DNA of 44,716 nt from a virus, in IMG/VR virus record IMGVR_UViG_3300045534_000130, positions 1 to 44,716 of that record, one strand, 5' to 3'. The notes under the pieces were generated by a model. It ran no database searches and was not told the DNA's origin. It saw only the letters and a program-made list of their open reading frames with translations. A program made the translations under genes and the position numbers. This document shows positions 31,227-38,321 of this stretch, in pieces. Positions within the stretch are counted from its first letter, which is position 1; the number at the start of each line of letters is the position of its first letter.

Positions 31227-32555
31227 TCAGTCATTACAAGAATCCTCCTGAGCTGGAATTGGCATGGCCCAGTAGGGGGCCCAGTGAAGGCACAAAGTGG
31301 TATAGGTATCCCTATGTATCTGATTATATAAATCTTCTCTTTGGAAATCTATGCTAGTTTGTACCCATTCAAATATGAACCCAGTCGGAAACTTGTTTGA
31401 CCTTTGCAGCACCCAGCACCACCGATCTGTACCTAGCTGATCTTTCCACGGCGCGCAGTCATCAGGCCCCGGCAAACGCTCGGAGACCGGGATGGGCGCG
31501 ACACTGGGGCGGCCGTAGCGGAGCACGCTGGCCAGGCGGGCCCGAACCTCCCCAGGGGCCTTGCATAGAAACTCATCCGACACCTCCTCCGTGGCCAGCC
31601 CGTCGCAGGCGATGATCACCTCGCGGAGGGCGTTGCGGAGGCGCTGGATGCGTTGCTCGATCTGAAGCAGACCATCGACCATCGACTGACCTTTCGCCTC
31701 AACATCCTCCAGTCGCGCGGCCTCCAGTCGCGCGGCGGCGGCTTTGACCTCCTCCAGCGTGGGCCCAGGTCCGCAGGCGTCGTTCAGCTCGTCGCGGGTC
31801 GGGGCTGGTGGGACCGGCTGCCGCCGGGGATCGGGTGATGGGCCGGGCACCATCGCCTCGGGAAGCCCAATCCCCAGAAGCACTTCAGCCAGAGAGTCCA
31901 TTTCTTGCGCTGATGGCGTCGCGGCGGGCTGCTGCCCCCACAGCTCCAGCGCTCGCGTGATGAGCCGGGCGCCGGCACCCTCGGGCAGGACCATCCCCAA
32001 CATGTCATCGGCAAGGTCGTTCATTTCGTCCGCTGATGGCGTCGCGGGCGGCTGCCCCCAGTGCTTCAGGGCGTCAAGGACAATATCCGCAACATGTTCA
32101 ATGCAAAAAACAAATTCTCCGCAATCAAACTCGGGAGGATTGCCGCCTTCTTCGCGGTGCTTAGAGTTTTCAATCCATCTCCTTACTTCGATGGCCCTGG
32201 GCAACACGGGATCAACGGATGCCTGCTGCCCCCATCGCTTCAGGGCGGCGAGGATGATGGCCGGAACCTGCTCGGCGGGATAGGCGAGAAAATCATCTCG
32301 CGGCTTATCTGGATCGGCCAGGAAGATGGGATCATCTACAGCGGCATCCTCATCCAGCCAGACGCGGATCTGATGCTCTGTGGGCTGCTGTCCGTGGGTG
32401 GGGCAGGAGCGGAGGCGGTCGGGGGATTCCTCAGCCGGCTGCCACCTGCTGCCAGGGTGGGCGAGAATGGCTTCGGCCAGGGCATCGGCGCCCAGGTTGT
32501 GAGAACCATCCACTTCGCGGATTATTTCCGCCAACTTGAGGATGTGCTCAGCCAT
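31227..32555 (-). CDS. DUF551-domain protein with repeated WGQ modules (442 aa)
   Basis: ATG 32555 has GGGAGGT upstream. The C-terminal 80 residues (PIPVSERLPGPDDCAPWKDQ, WCWVLQRS, TLCLHWAPYWAMPIP) are the DUF551 pattern (IPVSERLP...W.P). The N-terminal half repeats a helical unit ending in W-G-Q: ILAALKRWGQQ, VLDALKHWGQPPATPSADEM, ITRALELWGQQPAATPSAQEM, each followed by DxLAxxxLGxxLPE. A coiled coil (EEVKAAAARLEAARLEDVEAKGQ, IEQRIQRLRNALREV) links both. Probably a scaffold-like protein; DUF551 proteins are often phage-encoded with unknown function. Confidence 0.75.
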   Translation of the reverse strand: MAEHILKLAEIIREVDGSHNLGADALAEAILAHPGSRWQPAEESPDRLRSCPTHGQQPTEHQIRVWLDEDAAVDDPIFLADPDKPRDDFLAYPAEQVPAIILAALKRWGQQASVDPVLPRAIEVRRWIENSKHREEGGNPPEFDCGEFVFCIEHVADIVLDALKHWGQPPATPSADEMNDLADDMLGMVLPEGAGARLITRALELWGQQPAATPSAQEMDSLAEVLLGIGLPEAMVPGPSPDPRRQPVPPAPTRDELNDACGPGPTLEEVKAAAARLEAARLEDVEAKGQSMVDGLLQIEQRIQRLRNALREVIIACDGLATEEVSDEFLCKAPGEVRARLASVLRYGRPSVAPIPVSERLPGPDDCAPWKDQLGTDRWCWVLQRSNKFPTGFIFEWVQTSIDFQREDLYNQIHRDTYTTLCLHWAPYWAMPIPAQEDSCND

Positions 32556-32654
32556 TGGACCCACCTCCCATTTCGTTAATCGTTGCCATGTGATTCTCCG
32601 TGGTGTTGGGTGGTGCCGGGAACGCCCCGGCGGCGATGGGGGGGGCAGCTCAGC

Positions 32655-34175
32655 TCATGGCGCTACCCTCCTGGCTCTGGCCCCTGATGGCCACTTCTGG
32701 CGGAAACCGATCTGGAGGTGAGCCCAACCGCGTGGGTTCCGATACTGCGCGCGCTCGCCCAGGGCGGTCAGCTCTCGGATGATCCGCTGATCGGGCCAGG
32801 CCTCTTTCTTGGCCTGACGCATAAGGGACCGCGCCTCGGACCGGACCGTCTCGGGATCCATCGCTCTGGCGGGCTTGGCGGGCTTGCTCCCCTCCAGCGC
32901 GGCGCGGGGATCGATCTCGATCAGCTCCCCCTCCACGACCCGGGGGCCATGGGGGAGGCGCACCTCCTGCTCGTGGCCGCACTCCCGGCACCGGCGGCCC
33001 ACGACATCGCAGCTTCGGCAAACCTGGCAGATCAGGACCGGGGGCAGGCGCGGGGCTCCCCCGCCGGGCGCCATTGGCGGGCCGTCAAGCCGCCAGAGGT
33101 GCATCCGCCGGGCGATGGGACTGCCCAGGCCTCGCAGGTTGGCGACCGCATCGAGGAGGTAGCAGTCCGGCCATTCCTGGGAAACCCGGAGGCCGCGGCC
33201 GGTCATTTGCAGCCAGATCCGAAGGGATTCCGTTTTTCGCACGCACAGCACGCAGGCGATGCGGGAGACATCGACGCCAGCGATCCAGAGGTCGGCGCAG
33301 GCCACCGCATCCAGGCGGCCCTCGCGGAGACCCCTCACGGCTTCCAGGCGATCGGCCTTGCTGCTGTTCCCATGCACCGCCATCGCCCGGTAGCCGGCCG
33401 CCCGCCAGTCGGCTGAATAGGACTCGGCGGAGGCCACGTCAGGACAGAAAATCGCTGTGGGGCGCACCAGCCCGCCAGGACCATCAGGAGCGCAGATCCG
33501 CCGCCAGTTGCCGAAAACGTCGGAGATCACCCAACTGGCGGACATGATCTTGCCCGATGCCACGGGATCGATCTCTCCGCCCCGGCGCGTCACCCTGTCC
33601 AGTTCCAGAGGAGGGATAAAGCTCCACATCTTCAGCGGCGACAACCTGCCGGCATCGATCAGATCGATCGTGTCTGGAGTCGTAATCAGGTGATCGAACC
33701 CAGCGGAGCGCATTAGCCGGCCATCGAGGCGGATCGGCGTCCCGGTCAGACCCAGCAGGCGGGGGCGCTCGGGCCAGTTGTCAACGATCAGTTGATAGCT
33801 GGGCGCGACGGCGAGGTCGCACTCATCGATGATGATCAGGTCGGGCCGGGGGAGGTGCGCCAGCCGGCGGACGGCGGTCTTCACGCTGACCAGTTGGCAC
33901 GGGGCCGTGAAATCGGGGCGCATGGTTGAGCGGATCCAGCCATAGGGCATCCCGCGACTCGCCAGGCGGGCGGCGGTGTCATCGAGCAGCTCTGCCAGGT
34001 GGGCGAGGAACCAGACGGTGTGGCCCCGTTGGTTCTCCCTGTGGATCACCTCCACGGCACAGTGGGTTTTCCCGAACCCAGTCGCGGCCACCAGCAGAGG
34101 CGCGCGGAAGCCATCGGCGAAGGCCTTGTCGACCTTCGCCAGGGCTTCGAGCTGATCCGGGAAAAACGTGTTCAT
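32655..34175 (-). CDS. SF2 DEAD/DEAH-type helicase
   Basis: 506 residues with helicase motifs in order: Walker A at 30-37 (AATGFGKT), motif II DECD at 117-120 in LIIIDECDL, motif III-like GLTGTPIRLDG at 142-152, and motif VI QMTGRGLR at 323-330. A four-Cys zinc ribbon follows (Cys383, Cys386, Cys396, Cys399), then a basic tail (GARARRVAP). It likely unwinds DNA or RNA-DNA hybrids at replication or recombination forks. It shares one base with the dCTP deaminase stop. Confidence 0.9.
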   Translation of the reverse strand: MNTFFPDQLEALAKVDKAFADGFRAPLLVAATGFGKTHCAVEVIHRENQRGHTVWFLAHLAELLDDTAARLASRGMPYGWIRSTMRPDFTAPCQLVSVKTAVRRLAHLPRPDLIIIDECDLAVAPSYQLIVDNWPERPRLLGLTGTPIRLDGRLMRSAGFDHLITTPDTIDLIDAGRLSPLKMWSFIPPLELDRVTRRGGEIDPVASGKIMSASWVISDVFGNWRRICAPDGPGGLVRPTAIFCPDVASAESYSADWRAAGYRAMAVHGNSSKADRLEAVRGLREGRLDAVACADLWIAGVDVSRIACVLCVRKTESLRIWLQMTGRGLRVSQEWPDCYLLDAVANLRGLGSPIARRMHLWRLDGPPMAPGGGAPRLPPVLICQVCRSCDVVGRRCRECGHEQEVRLPHGPRVVEGELIEIDPRAALEGSKPAKPARAMDPETVRSEARSLMRQAKKEAWPDQRIIRELTALGERAQYRNPRGWAHLQIGFRQKWPSGARARRVAP

Positions 34176-34762
34176 CAGACGCGGGCCGTCACCACCTCAC
34201 GCCCCTGGCCCTGATATTTCCCGCGTCGGTCCGCGTAGGTGACCATGCAGGGGGCGCCCTGATGGAACATCACCTGGGCGATGCCCTCATCCAGGTAGAC
34301 CATGAGGTCTGCTTTGCTGTTGTTGCTCAGCTCCAGCGTGAGATGGCCCTCCCACCCAGCCTCAAGGGGGGTGGTGTTGACGCTCAGGCCTACGCGTGCG
34401 TAGGTGCTCTTGCCAACGCAGATTCCTGTGACCTCACTAGGCATTACAAACCGCTGATCAGTGAATCCAAGCGCATAACTGTTATGCGGGATCACACTGT
34501 ATCTCCCGTATTCATTCTCAAAAACATCAGCATTCACGAGAAACTCTTCGTTGAATGCTTTAGGATTGACGATTGTTCCCGGCAGATGCCGAAAGATCTT
34601 CAGACCAGCGGACGACAGCGTCAGGTCGTAGCCGTATGAGCTGGGGCCGTAGCTGATGACCCCTCTCCCGTCAATTTCCCTGATCAACTCGGGCACGTAC
34701 GGCGAGATCAGCGGCGGATCCGTTTCGCACAGGTTCTTGATTTGGTAGTCAGAGAGAAGCAT
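34175..34762 (-). CDS. dcd: dCTP deaminase
   Basis: 195 residues from ATG 34762. Landmarks are LLSDYQIKNL, SYGYDLTLS, GKSTYARVGLSVNTTPLEAGWEGHLTLELSN with the catalytic glutamate (Glu144) in the LTLELSN segment, and EGIAQVMFHQG, all in the Dcd/Dut trimer fold. The enzyme converts dCTP to dUTP, feeding dTTP synthesis. It leads a minus-strand unit with the SF2 helicase, and is divergent from the small ribbon-helix-helix gene, separated by an operator-like sequence. Confidence 0.85.
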   Translation of the reverse strand: MLLSDYQIKNLCETDPPLISPYVPELIREIDGRGVISYGPSSYGYDLTLSSAGLKIFRHLPGTIVNPKAFNEEFLVNADVFENEYGRYSVIPHNSYALGFTDQRFVMPSEVTGICVGKSTYARVGLSVNTTPLEAGWEGHLTLELSNNSKADLMVYLDEGIAQVMFHQGAPCMVTYADRRGKYQGQGREVVTARV

Positions 34763-34780
34763 CGTGGCTCCTGATTGCTT

Positions 34781-34807
34781 GTGGTAACATGTTAGCACGT
34801 TAGCAGC
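34781..34807. promoter_or_regulatory. Operator-like repeat in divergent dcd / ribbon-helix-helix intergenic region
   Basis: Contains the 17-base element GTGGTAACATGTTAGCA (34781-34797), one R base different from the copy at 28812, followed by a second GTTAGCAG. The core TAACATGTTA is palindromic. It sits between the divergent starts at 34762 (dcd, minus) and 34809 (small regulator, plus), where a self-regulating repressor would bind. Confidence 0.75.
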
Positions 34808-34808
34808 T

Positions 34809-35003
34809 ATGCGCATGGTCCGGAAGAAAACCGAAACGATTCAGGTGGGGGTCAGGCTGCCAGTCAAAATCCTCCGCTGGATCGACACGCAGGGGGAGAG
34901 CCTGCTGCTGCCAGCGGAACGGGACGACATCCGACTCGGGCGTCAGGGCCTGCGCCAGGCCGTCATCCGGGAGCTGCTGGAGCGGGCGATGGCCCAGGGG
35001 TGA
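34809..35003 (+). CDS. Ribbon-helix-helix-type DNA-binding protein (64 aa)
   Basis: 64 residues from ATG 34809 (or 62 from ATG 34815). The N-terminal strand TETIQVGVRLPVKILRWIDT then helices and the final LRQAVIRELLERA are the classic Arc/CopG/MetJ-type pattern: one beta strand that inserts in the major groove, then two helices. It is the only plus-strand gene in this stretch, divergent from dcd and convergent with the ASCH gene. Likely represses itself, dcd and the Rad52 unit via the shared operator. Confidence 0.7.
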   Translation: MRMVRKKTETIQVGVRLPVKILRWIDTQGESLLLPAERDDIRLGRQGLRQAVIRELLERAMAQG

Positions 35004-35435
35004 TCAAAACCATGGCTGCCTGAGGAGCGCTTCCCGTGTTTCCGTCGGCAGCTCCTGCAAGGGCACGTCGAAAAACCCCAGCTGCCCGCGCCATGGCGTG
35101 AATGGGAGCGGCATGGGATCTCGCAGCAGAAAACCATAGCGGCCCATAAACCAGCGACTGGAGGATTGAGTGACGCAAGCGTAGACCTCAACGCTACCGA
35201 TAATTCCGCCACGTTCGATGTTTTGGCGGGTAAGGCCGGCTTCGTTGGCTTTTCGCGGTGCATCAGTGCCATAGCTGAAGTCCCAGGCGGAGTTCCAGTC
35301 AACAATGGTCACTGTCTTTGCCGCATGGATCAAAATGCGGCCACGTACCTTTGTGGGCCAGTCGCGGTTTTCGACGTCTTTGTCGGCGTGAATGATCATC
35401 CACGCCCAGGGCTGGCGGATGCTTAGGGCGAGCAT
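35004..35435 (-). CDS. ASCH-domain protein
   Basis: 143 residues from ATG 35435 with GGGAGG seven bases upstream. Typical ASCH features: LALSIRQPWAWMIIHADKDVENRDWP, VRGRILIHAAKT, an IIGSVEVYACV strand and a C-terminal GQLGFFDVPL. ASCH/PUA-like domains bind RNA or modified bases. It ends at 35004, one base from the regulator stop codon on the other strand. Confidence 0.8.
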   Translation of the reverse strand: MLALSIRQPWAWMIIHADKDVENRDWPTKVRGRILIHAAKTVTIVDWNSAWDFSYGTDAPRKANEAGLTRQNIERGGIIGSVEVYACVTQSSSRWFMGRYGFLLRDPMPLPFTPWRGQLGFFDVPLQELPTETREALLRQPWF

Positions 35436-35797
35436 TACGAATCCTCCCATGGCTGCGTGAGTCCGCTGTCATGGCGGAGAAGCTCAGTTGGTGCGGCGGC
35501 AAGCGGAATGAACCAATGGGGCAGCCAATGGCTCCAATCATTGCGCTCACTCGGACTATCAAAAATCCAGCCTTTTACGTTTACATACGTAAGCCAGCAC
35601 TTGCCGTTAAGCAAATCATCGCCTTGCGGCATTGCGTCAAAGCGGCAGATTGCTGCACCTGCCAGTTTTTTTCGCATATCTGTTATTTTTTCGGCTAAGG
35701 CATTGACACAAGTCTTTTGTTTTTCGATAACTTTATTTTGCCTCCAGATTATCCACCATGGAAAGAGAACCATGGCGATAGTTTTCAGGGTGCTCAT
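35435..35797 (-). CDS. Small membrane protein (120 aa)
   Basis: From ATG 35797 (ATGA overlap with the previous stop): MSTLKTIAMVLFPWWIIWRQNKVIEKQ gives one membrane helix and a positive flank, followed by a coiled helix (TCVNALAEKITDMRKKLAGAA) and a Trp-rich C-terminus (WSHWLPHWFIPLAAAPTELL). The earlier in-frame start at 35920 would overlap the next gene by more than 120 bases and is disfavoured. Confidence 0.6.
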   Translation of the reverse strand: MSTLKTIAMVLFPWWIIWRQNKVIEKQKTCVNALAEKITDMRKKLAGAAICRFDAMPQGDDLLNGKCWLTYVNVKGWIFDSPSERNDWSHWLPHWFIPLAAAPTELLRHDSGLTQPWEDS

Positions 35798-35982
35798 GGT
35801 TGCCCCTTGCGGCGCAAAACCTGAAGCCTTTCCGGGGTCCACATGCGTTGTTCTTGAAACGCGCGCCATTGCGCCTTTTCTTGGCGGATGCGCCAGGTCA
35901 TCCGCAGTATTCTCAACCACTTGAACAACGCTGTCGCCACCGTTCCGACGACAAGCCAGGCGATGAGGTGATTGGGGGTCAT
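35794..35982 (-). CDS. Small membrane protein (62 aa), truncated PERL family member, paralogue B
   Basis: ATG 35982 has AGGAG eight bases upstream and forms ATGA with the previous stop. One membrane span (MTPNHLIAWLVVGTVATALFK) then basic residues (WRIRQEKAQWRAFQEQ) and WTPERLQVLRRKGQP. It carries only the first half of the C-terminal motif found in paralogues A and C. The nucleotide stretch 35811-35836 differs from 36071-36096 in paralogue C at only two of 26 bases, evidence of recent duplication. Confidence 0.65.
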   Translation of the reverse strand: MTPNHLIAWLVVGTVATALFKWLRILRMTWRIRQEKAQWRAFQEQRMWTPERLQVLRRKGQP

Positions 35983-36311
35983 GGCCAACTCCTAAAGGTG
36001 CGAAACAAAGCCTCCCAGAATTCCGGCATCAGCTCTGTCAGTTGGCCGTCGGTGGCATTTGGATACTGGCGGCGCAGAGCCTGAAGCCTTTCCGGGCGCA
36101 GCCACGCAGATGGGTTCAGTGGCTCCATTCGTTCAACACGGAGCCAGGTGGGGGCAGGTGGGGGAGCTGGCGGAACCGGCTTGCCGCCAGGCGGGGGCGG
36201 GTTGCTGCCGCGTCGTCGGCAATGGCGGGATCTACTGAACCACAGGCTCCAAGCCCACTGAGCCATGAAGGCGGCGGCCACGCCAGCGGCGAAGGCGTCA
36301 GGGGTGGTCAT
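35979..36311 (-). CDS. Small membrane protein (110 aa), PERL family, paralogue C
   Basis: Starts MTTPDAFAAGVAAAFMAQWAWSLWF, a membrane span with small residues, then a Pro-rich linker, then WLRPERLQALRRQYPNATDGQLTELMPEFWEALFR. The motif RxYPxxxDxQxxxxxPExWExLxR also occurs in the protein at 30623-30895. Its start codon lies in the duplicated junction sequence 36303-36324. Confidence 0.65.
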   Translation of the reverse strand: MTTPDAFAAGVAAAFMAQWAWSLWFSRSRHCRRRGSNPPPPGGKPVPPAPPPAPTWLRVERMEPLNPSAWLRPERLQALRRQYPNATDGQLTELMPEFWEALFRTFRSWP

Positions 36312-36324
36312 GCCTCCACCTCCC
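36303..36324. repeat. Duplicated gene-junction sequence (copy 2 at 36500-36521)
   Basis: A 22-base stretch is identical at 36303-36324 and 36500-36521. Each copy contains, on the minus strand, GGGAGGTGGAGGC followed by ATGACCACC: the end of one gene (product ends EVEA), a Shine-Dalgarno, and the start of the next gene (product begins MTT). The repeat is therefore a functional stop-start junction used twice at successive gene borders. Confidence 0.9.
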
Positions 36325-36508
36325 AGGTCAACGTGGCAGAGGCCCCCAGGGCATCCGCCCAGTCGAGGGCTTGCATCGTGGCCCACCACATGGCGTCAGA
36401 TTGAGCCTCCCAACACTCCTGACACAGCACGCCAGGGCCAGGACTGCCGTCGGGCCATCGCTCGGCGGGATCTGGAATGGGACAGGAGCAGGCGGTGCAG
36501 GTGGTCAT
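36308..36508 (-). CDS. Small Cys-rich protein (66 aa), zinc-binding candidate
   Basis: MTTCTACSCPIPDPAERWPDG then GVLCQECWEAQSDAMWWATM: a C-x2-C-x-C...C-x2-C set gives a probable zinc ribbon. Its start lies in the second copy of the duplicated junction sequence (36500-36521) with a strong Shine-Dalgarno. No family recognised beyond zinc binding. Confidence 0.65.
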   Translation of the reverse strand: MTTCTACSCPIPDPAERWPDGSPGPGVLCQECWEAQSDAMWWATMQALDWADALGASATLTWEVEA

Positions 36509-37050
36509 GCCTCCACCTCCCGGTCCCGTGGATCGACCCAGGCCAGGCCGATGAGGCCGAACAGCTCGGGCTCTGAGCGCACCGGCACAACCTCGCCGAG
36601 GCTGAAGCCGCCAACAGGATGGTGTACAACACGCCTCAGCAAGCCACCCTCAGAGCGGAAGCCAGCTCTCACCCAGGCCGGGGCCAGCACCTGCCGGCAC
36701 CAGTCCGCCGAGCCAGTGCGGATCGCCCGCTGGAGGCCATAACCGTCGGGGTGGACCATGAAGAGGTCCAGGGGAATTCCCTCGGGCAGCATCCGTTGGG
36801 TGTACCTGCACGGGAGTTCCCCGCGCACCTTCGGCCACTGGCCCACCACGGTGGCGATGCCAGAGGCGAATAGCGGGGAGGCGTCATAGGGTTTGGGCAC
36901 GCAGACGATCTCCACGTCCCCGATGGTGGAGCGCATCCGGCGGATGCTGCCAGCGGTGCTGATGGCCTCGCAATGGGGCTCCAGCTGCTGGATCAGGCCC
37001 CCGGCAATATCGAGGGCTTGAGCCAGGGGGATTCGGATTCCTGCGCTCAT
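36505..37050 (-). CDS. PolX-like nucleotidyltransferase (181 aa)
   Basis: Helical N-terminus (IPLAQALDIAGGLIQQLEPHCEAIS) then the family signature AGSIRRMRSTIGDVEIVCVP (residues 33-52): G-S...R-R...G-D-x-E-I-V, two metal ligands Asp45 and Glu47, followed by a third acidic residue in PLDLFMVHPDGYG (Asp95). This is the polymerase-beta superfamily catalytic core without the lyase domain; length is far below full PolX. It could fill gaps or add nucleotides; substrate unknown. No other DNA polymerase gene is present in the window. Confidence 0.75.
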   Translation of the reverse strand: MSAGIRIPLAQALDIAGGLIQQLEPHCEAISTAGSIRRMRSTIGDVEIVCVPKPYDASPLFASGIATVVGQWPKVRGELPCRYTQRMLPEGIPLDLFMVHPDGYGLQRAIRTGSADWCRQVLAPAWVRAGFRSEGGLLRRVVHHPVGGFSLGEVVPVRSEPELFGLIGLAWVDPRDREVEA

Positions 37051-37063
37051 GACTGCGCCTCCC
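37044..37063. repeat. Duplicated gene-junction sequence (copy 2 at 37238-37257)
   Basis: Twenty bases at 37044-37063 and 37238-37257 differ at one position. On the minus strand both read GGAGGCGCAG, then Y-CATGAGCGC: a Shine-Dalgarno and stop-start overlap of consecutive genes (products end EAQS or EAQP, next products begin MSA). This is a third independent duplicated junction within 7 kb. Confidence 0.85.
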
Positions 37064-37244
37064 GCTGAAGCTGTTCCCGATAGGGGCAGCTAAGCATAAA
37101 ACCAAAGAACGAATGCTCGGTCAAATCCCAGGGCGATGAATTGCGGCAAACAATACACTCAAGCATCTCATCATTGATGCAACCTTCAACACGGCTGATT
37201 GTTGGGCCACCGTTGGCGGCACAATCACTTGGGATGGCGCTCAT
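37047..37244 (-). CDS. Small Cys/His-rich protein (65 aa)
   Basis: ATG 37244 lies in the second copy of the junction sequence. The product MSAIPSDCAANGGPTISRVEG, CINDEMLECIVCRNSSPWDLTEHSFFGFMLSCPY has Cys/His residues spaced C-x2-C ... H ... C, suggesting a zinc ribbon. No family recognised. Confidence 0.55.
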   Translation of the reverse strand: MSAIPSDCAANGGPTISRVEGCINDEMLECIVCRNSSPWDLTEHSFFGFMLSCPYREQLQREAQS

Positions 37245-37579
37245 GGCTGCGCCTCCTTGCCGCGCATCTCCTGCGCCACAGCCGCCCAAGCCTTCAGCCG
37301 GTCCGAGGCCATGGCTTGGCCAGGTTGCAGCGCTGCAAACTCCGCATCCCACGGGCGAGCGTAGGCCATGGCGCGATTCAGGTTGCCATGGCAGCGGCCG
37401 AGGGACAGCCCGGTGTTGATGTGGGTCAGGCACCAGACCCCAGGGGCTTCCTGGAAATACGGGTCACCTGTGATCTCGTCCAGGGAAAGCGGCTTGTGGA
37501 TGGCAATGCCTTTGCCAGCCCAGCGAGGGGTGATATGCACAATTTTTGATGCTAACTTGATTGGAATAGATCGGGTCAT
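37241..37579 (-). CDS. Unknown 112-aa protein
   Basis: ATG 37579; the frame also runs upstream without a good start. Begins MTRSIPIKLASKIVHITPRWAGKGIAIHKPL and continues through VWCLTHINTGLSLGRCHGN and a helical end (AMASDRLKAWAAVAQEMRGKEAQP). Its 5' 116 bases overlap the 3' part of the frame 37464-37958. No family recognised. Confidence 0.55.
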   Translation of the reverse strand: MTRSIPIKLASKIVHITPRWAGKGIAIHKPLSLDEITGDPYFQEAPGVWCLTHINTGLSLGRCHGNLNRAMAYARPWDAEFAALQPGQAMASDRLKAWAAVAQEMRGKEAQP

Positions 37580-37958
37580 GATTACAGAACCGTAAGTAGA
37601 ATGATAACGGGGACAACAATCCCCAGGAACCCCACCAGGTGTTGCCAGTGGATCCTTGGCGGGTGTGGACGCCGTCGGCGGAGGTTGCGGCGGCGCCGGG
37701 CGGAGGGGCCCAGTAGACGGCCGTACCATGGAAATAGCCATAGCCGGGCACATCGGGCGCATAGCCCATATCGAAGAGGTAAGAATCGACCCGTTGGGGC
37801 CAGTCCGGGAATTGCCCGGCACCACGGGCACGGCGGAGGATCTCGCGCAGAGGCTTGCGGGTAATGTTTATTACGCCATTCTTGGATGACCAGTGATAAG
37901 TATTATCTGTTTTGGGAGTTTGGTTGAGGACTTCTGAGATAGTGGGAACGTGTGCCAT
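37464..37958 (-). CDS. Unknown protein, up to 164 aa; 3' half uncertain
   Basis: From ATG 37958 (MAHVPTISEVLNQTPKTDNTYHWS), the product is clearly protein-like up to GYGYFHGTAVYWAPPPG. The last 40 residues overlap the next gene by 116 bases and look less natural. In another frame of the same bases an Arg-rich stretch followed by a clean hydrophobic helix (VGFLGIVVPVIILLTVL) ends in TAA two bases before the ATG at 37579. So either the gene really ends as printed, or there is a frameshift/internal start making a small membrane protein. Confidence 0.4.
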   Translation of the reverse strand: MAHVPTISEVLNQTPKTDNTYHWSSKNGVINITRKPLREILRRARGAGQFPDWPQRVDSYLFDMGYAPDVPGYGYFHGTAVYWAPPPGAAATSADGVHTRQGSTGNTWWGSWGLLSPLSFYLRFCNHDPIYSNQVSIKNCAYHPSLGWQRHCHPQAAFPGRDHR

Positions 37959-37987
37959 GGTGGCGGTGAGATGGGGTAGAGGAAAAT

Positions 37988-38260
37988 TTAATAGCACTCA
38001 AAGCCGGGACGAGGGCCCCAGGGATTATAGTAAAAGCCTCGACCGTCCCAGAGCTGAAGCTCTTGATTGATCACCCGAAAATGTCTGCCCAATCGTGGCC
38101 AAGTAAATTGAGGTGAGTTAGCCCATCCAACAGTGCCAACTTCTTTTTGTGCTAATTTTGTTAAACGCTTGACGCTAAATCCGCGAAGTTTCTGATGCCG
38201 TTTTTTTGCATAAGCTACAAAAAGCTTGATAGCTTTACTCTTGTGGCGAAGGTTTGCCAT
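37988..38260 (-). CDS. Unknown basic protein (90 aa)
   Basis: ATG 38260 (MANLRHKSKAIKLFVAYAKK). Strongly basic N-terminus, then RLTKLAQKEVGTVGWANSPQFTWPRLGRHFRV, an aromatic C-terminus (GRGFYYNPWGPRPGFECY). Nucleic-acid binding is likely from charge. No Shine-Dalgarno; the leader reads CTCACAACCCTCACC, shared in style with 37958 and 38498. AT-richer than average. Confidence 0.55.
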   Translation of the reverse strand: MANLRHKSKAIKLFVAYAKKRHQKLRGFSVKRLTKLAQKEVGTVGWANSPQFTWPRLGRHFRVINQELQLWDGRGFYYNPWGPRPGFECY

Positions 38261-38321
38261 GGTGAGGGTTGTGAGACAGGGTGGAGAAATTGCCGGGATG
38301 GGCTCCCGGCGGGCCGTGGAG

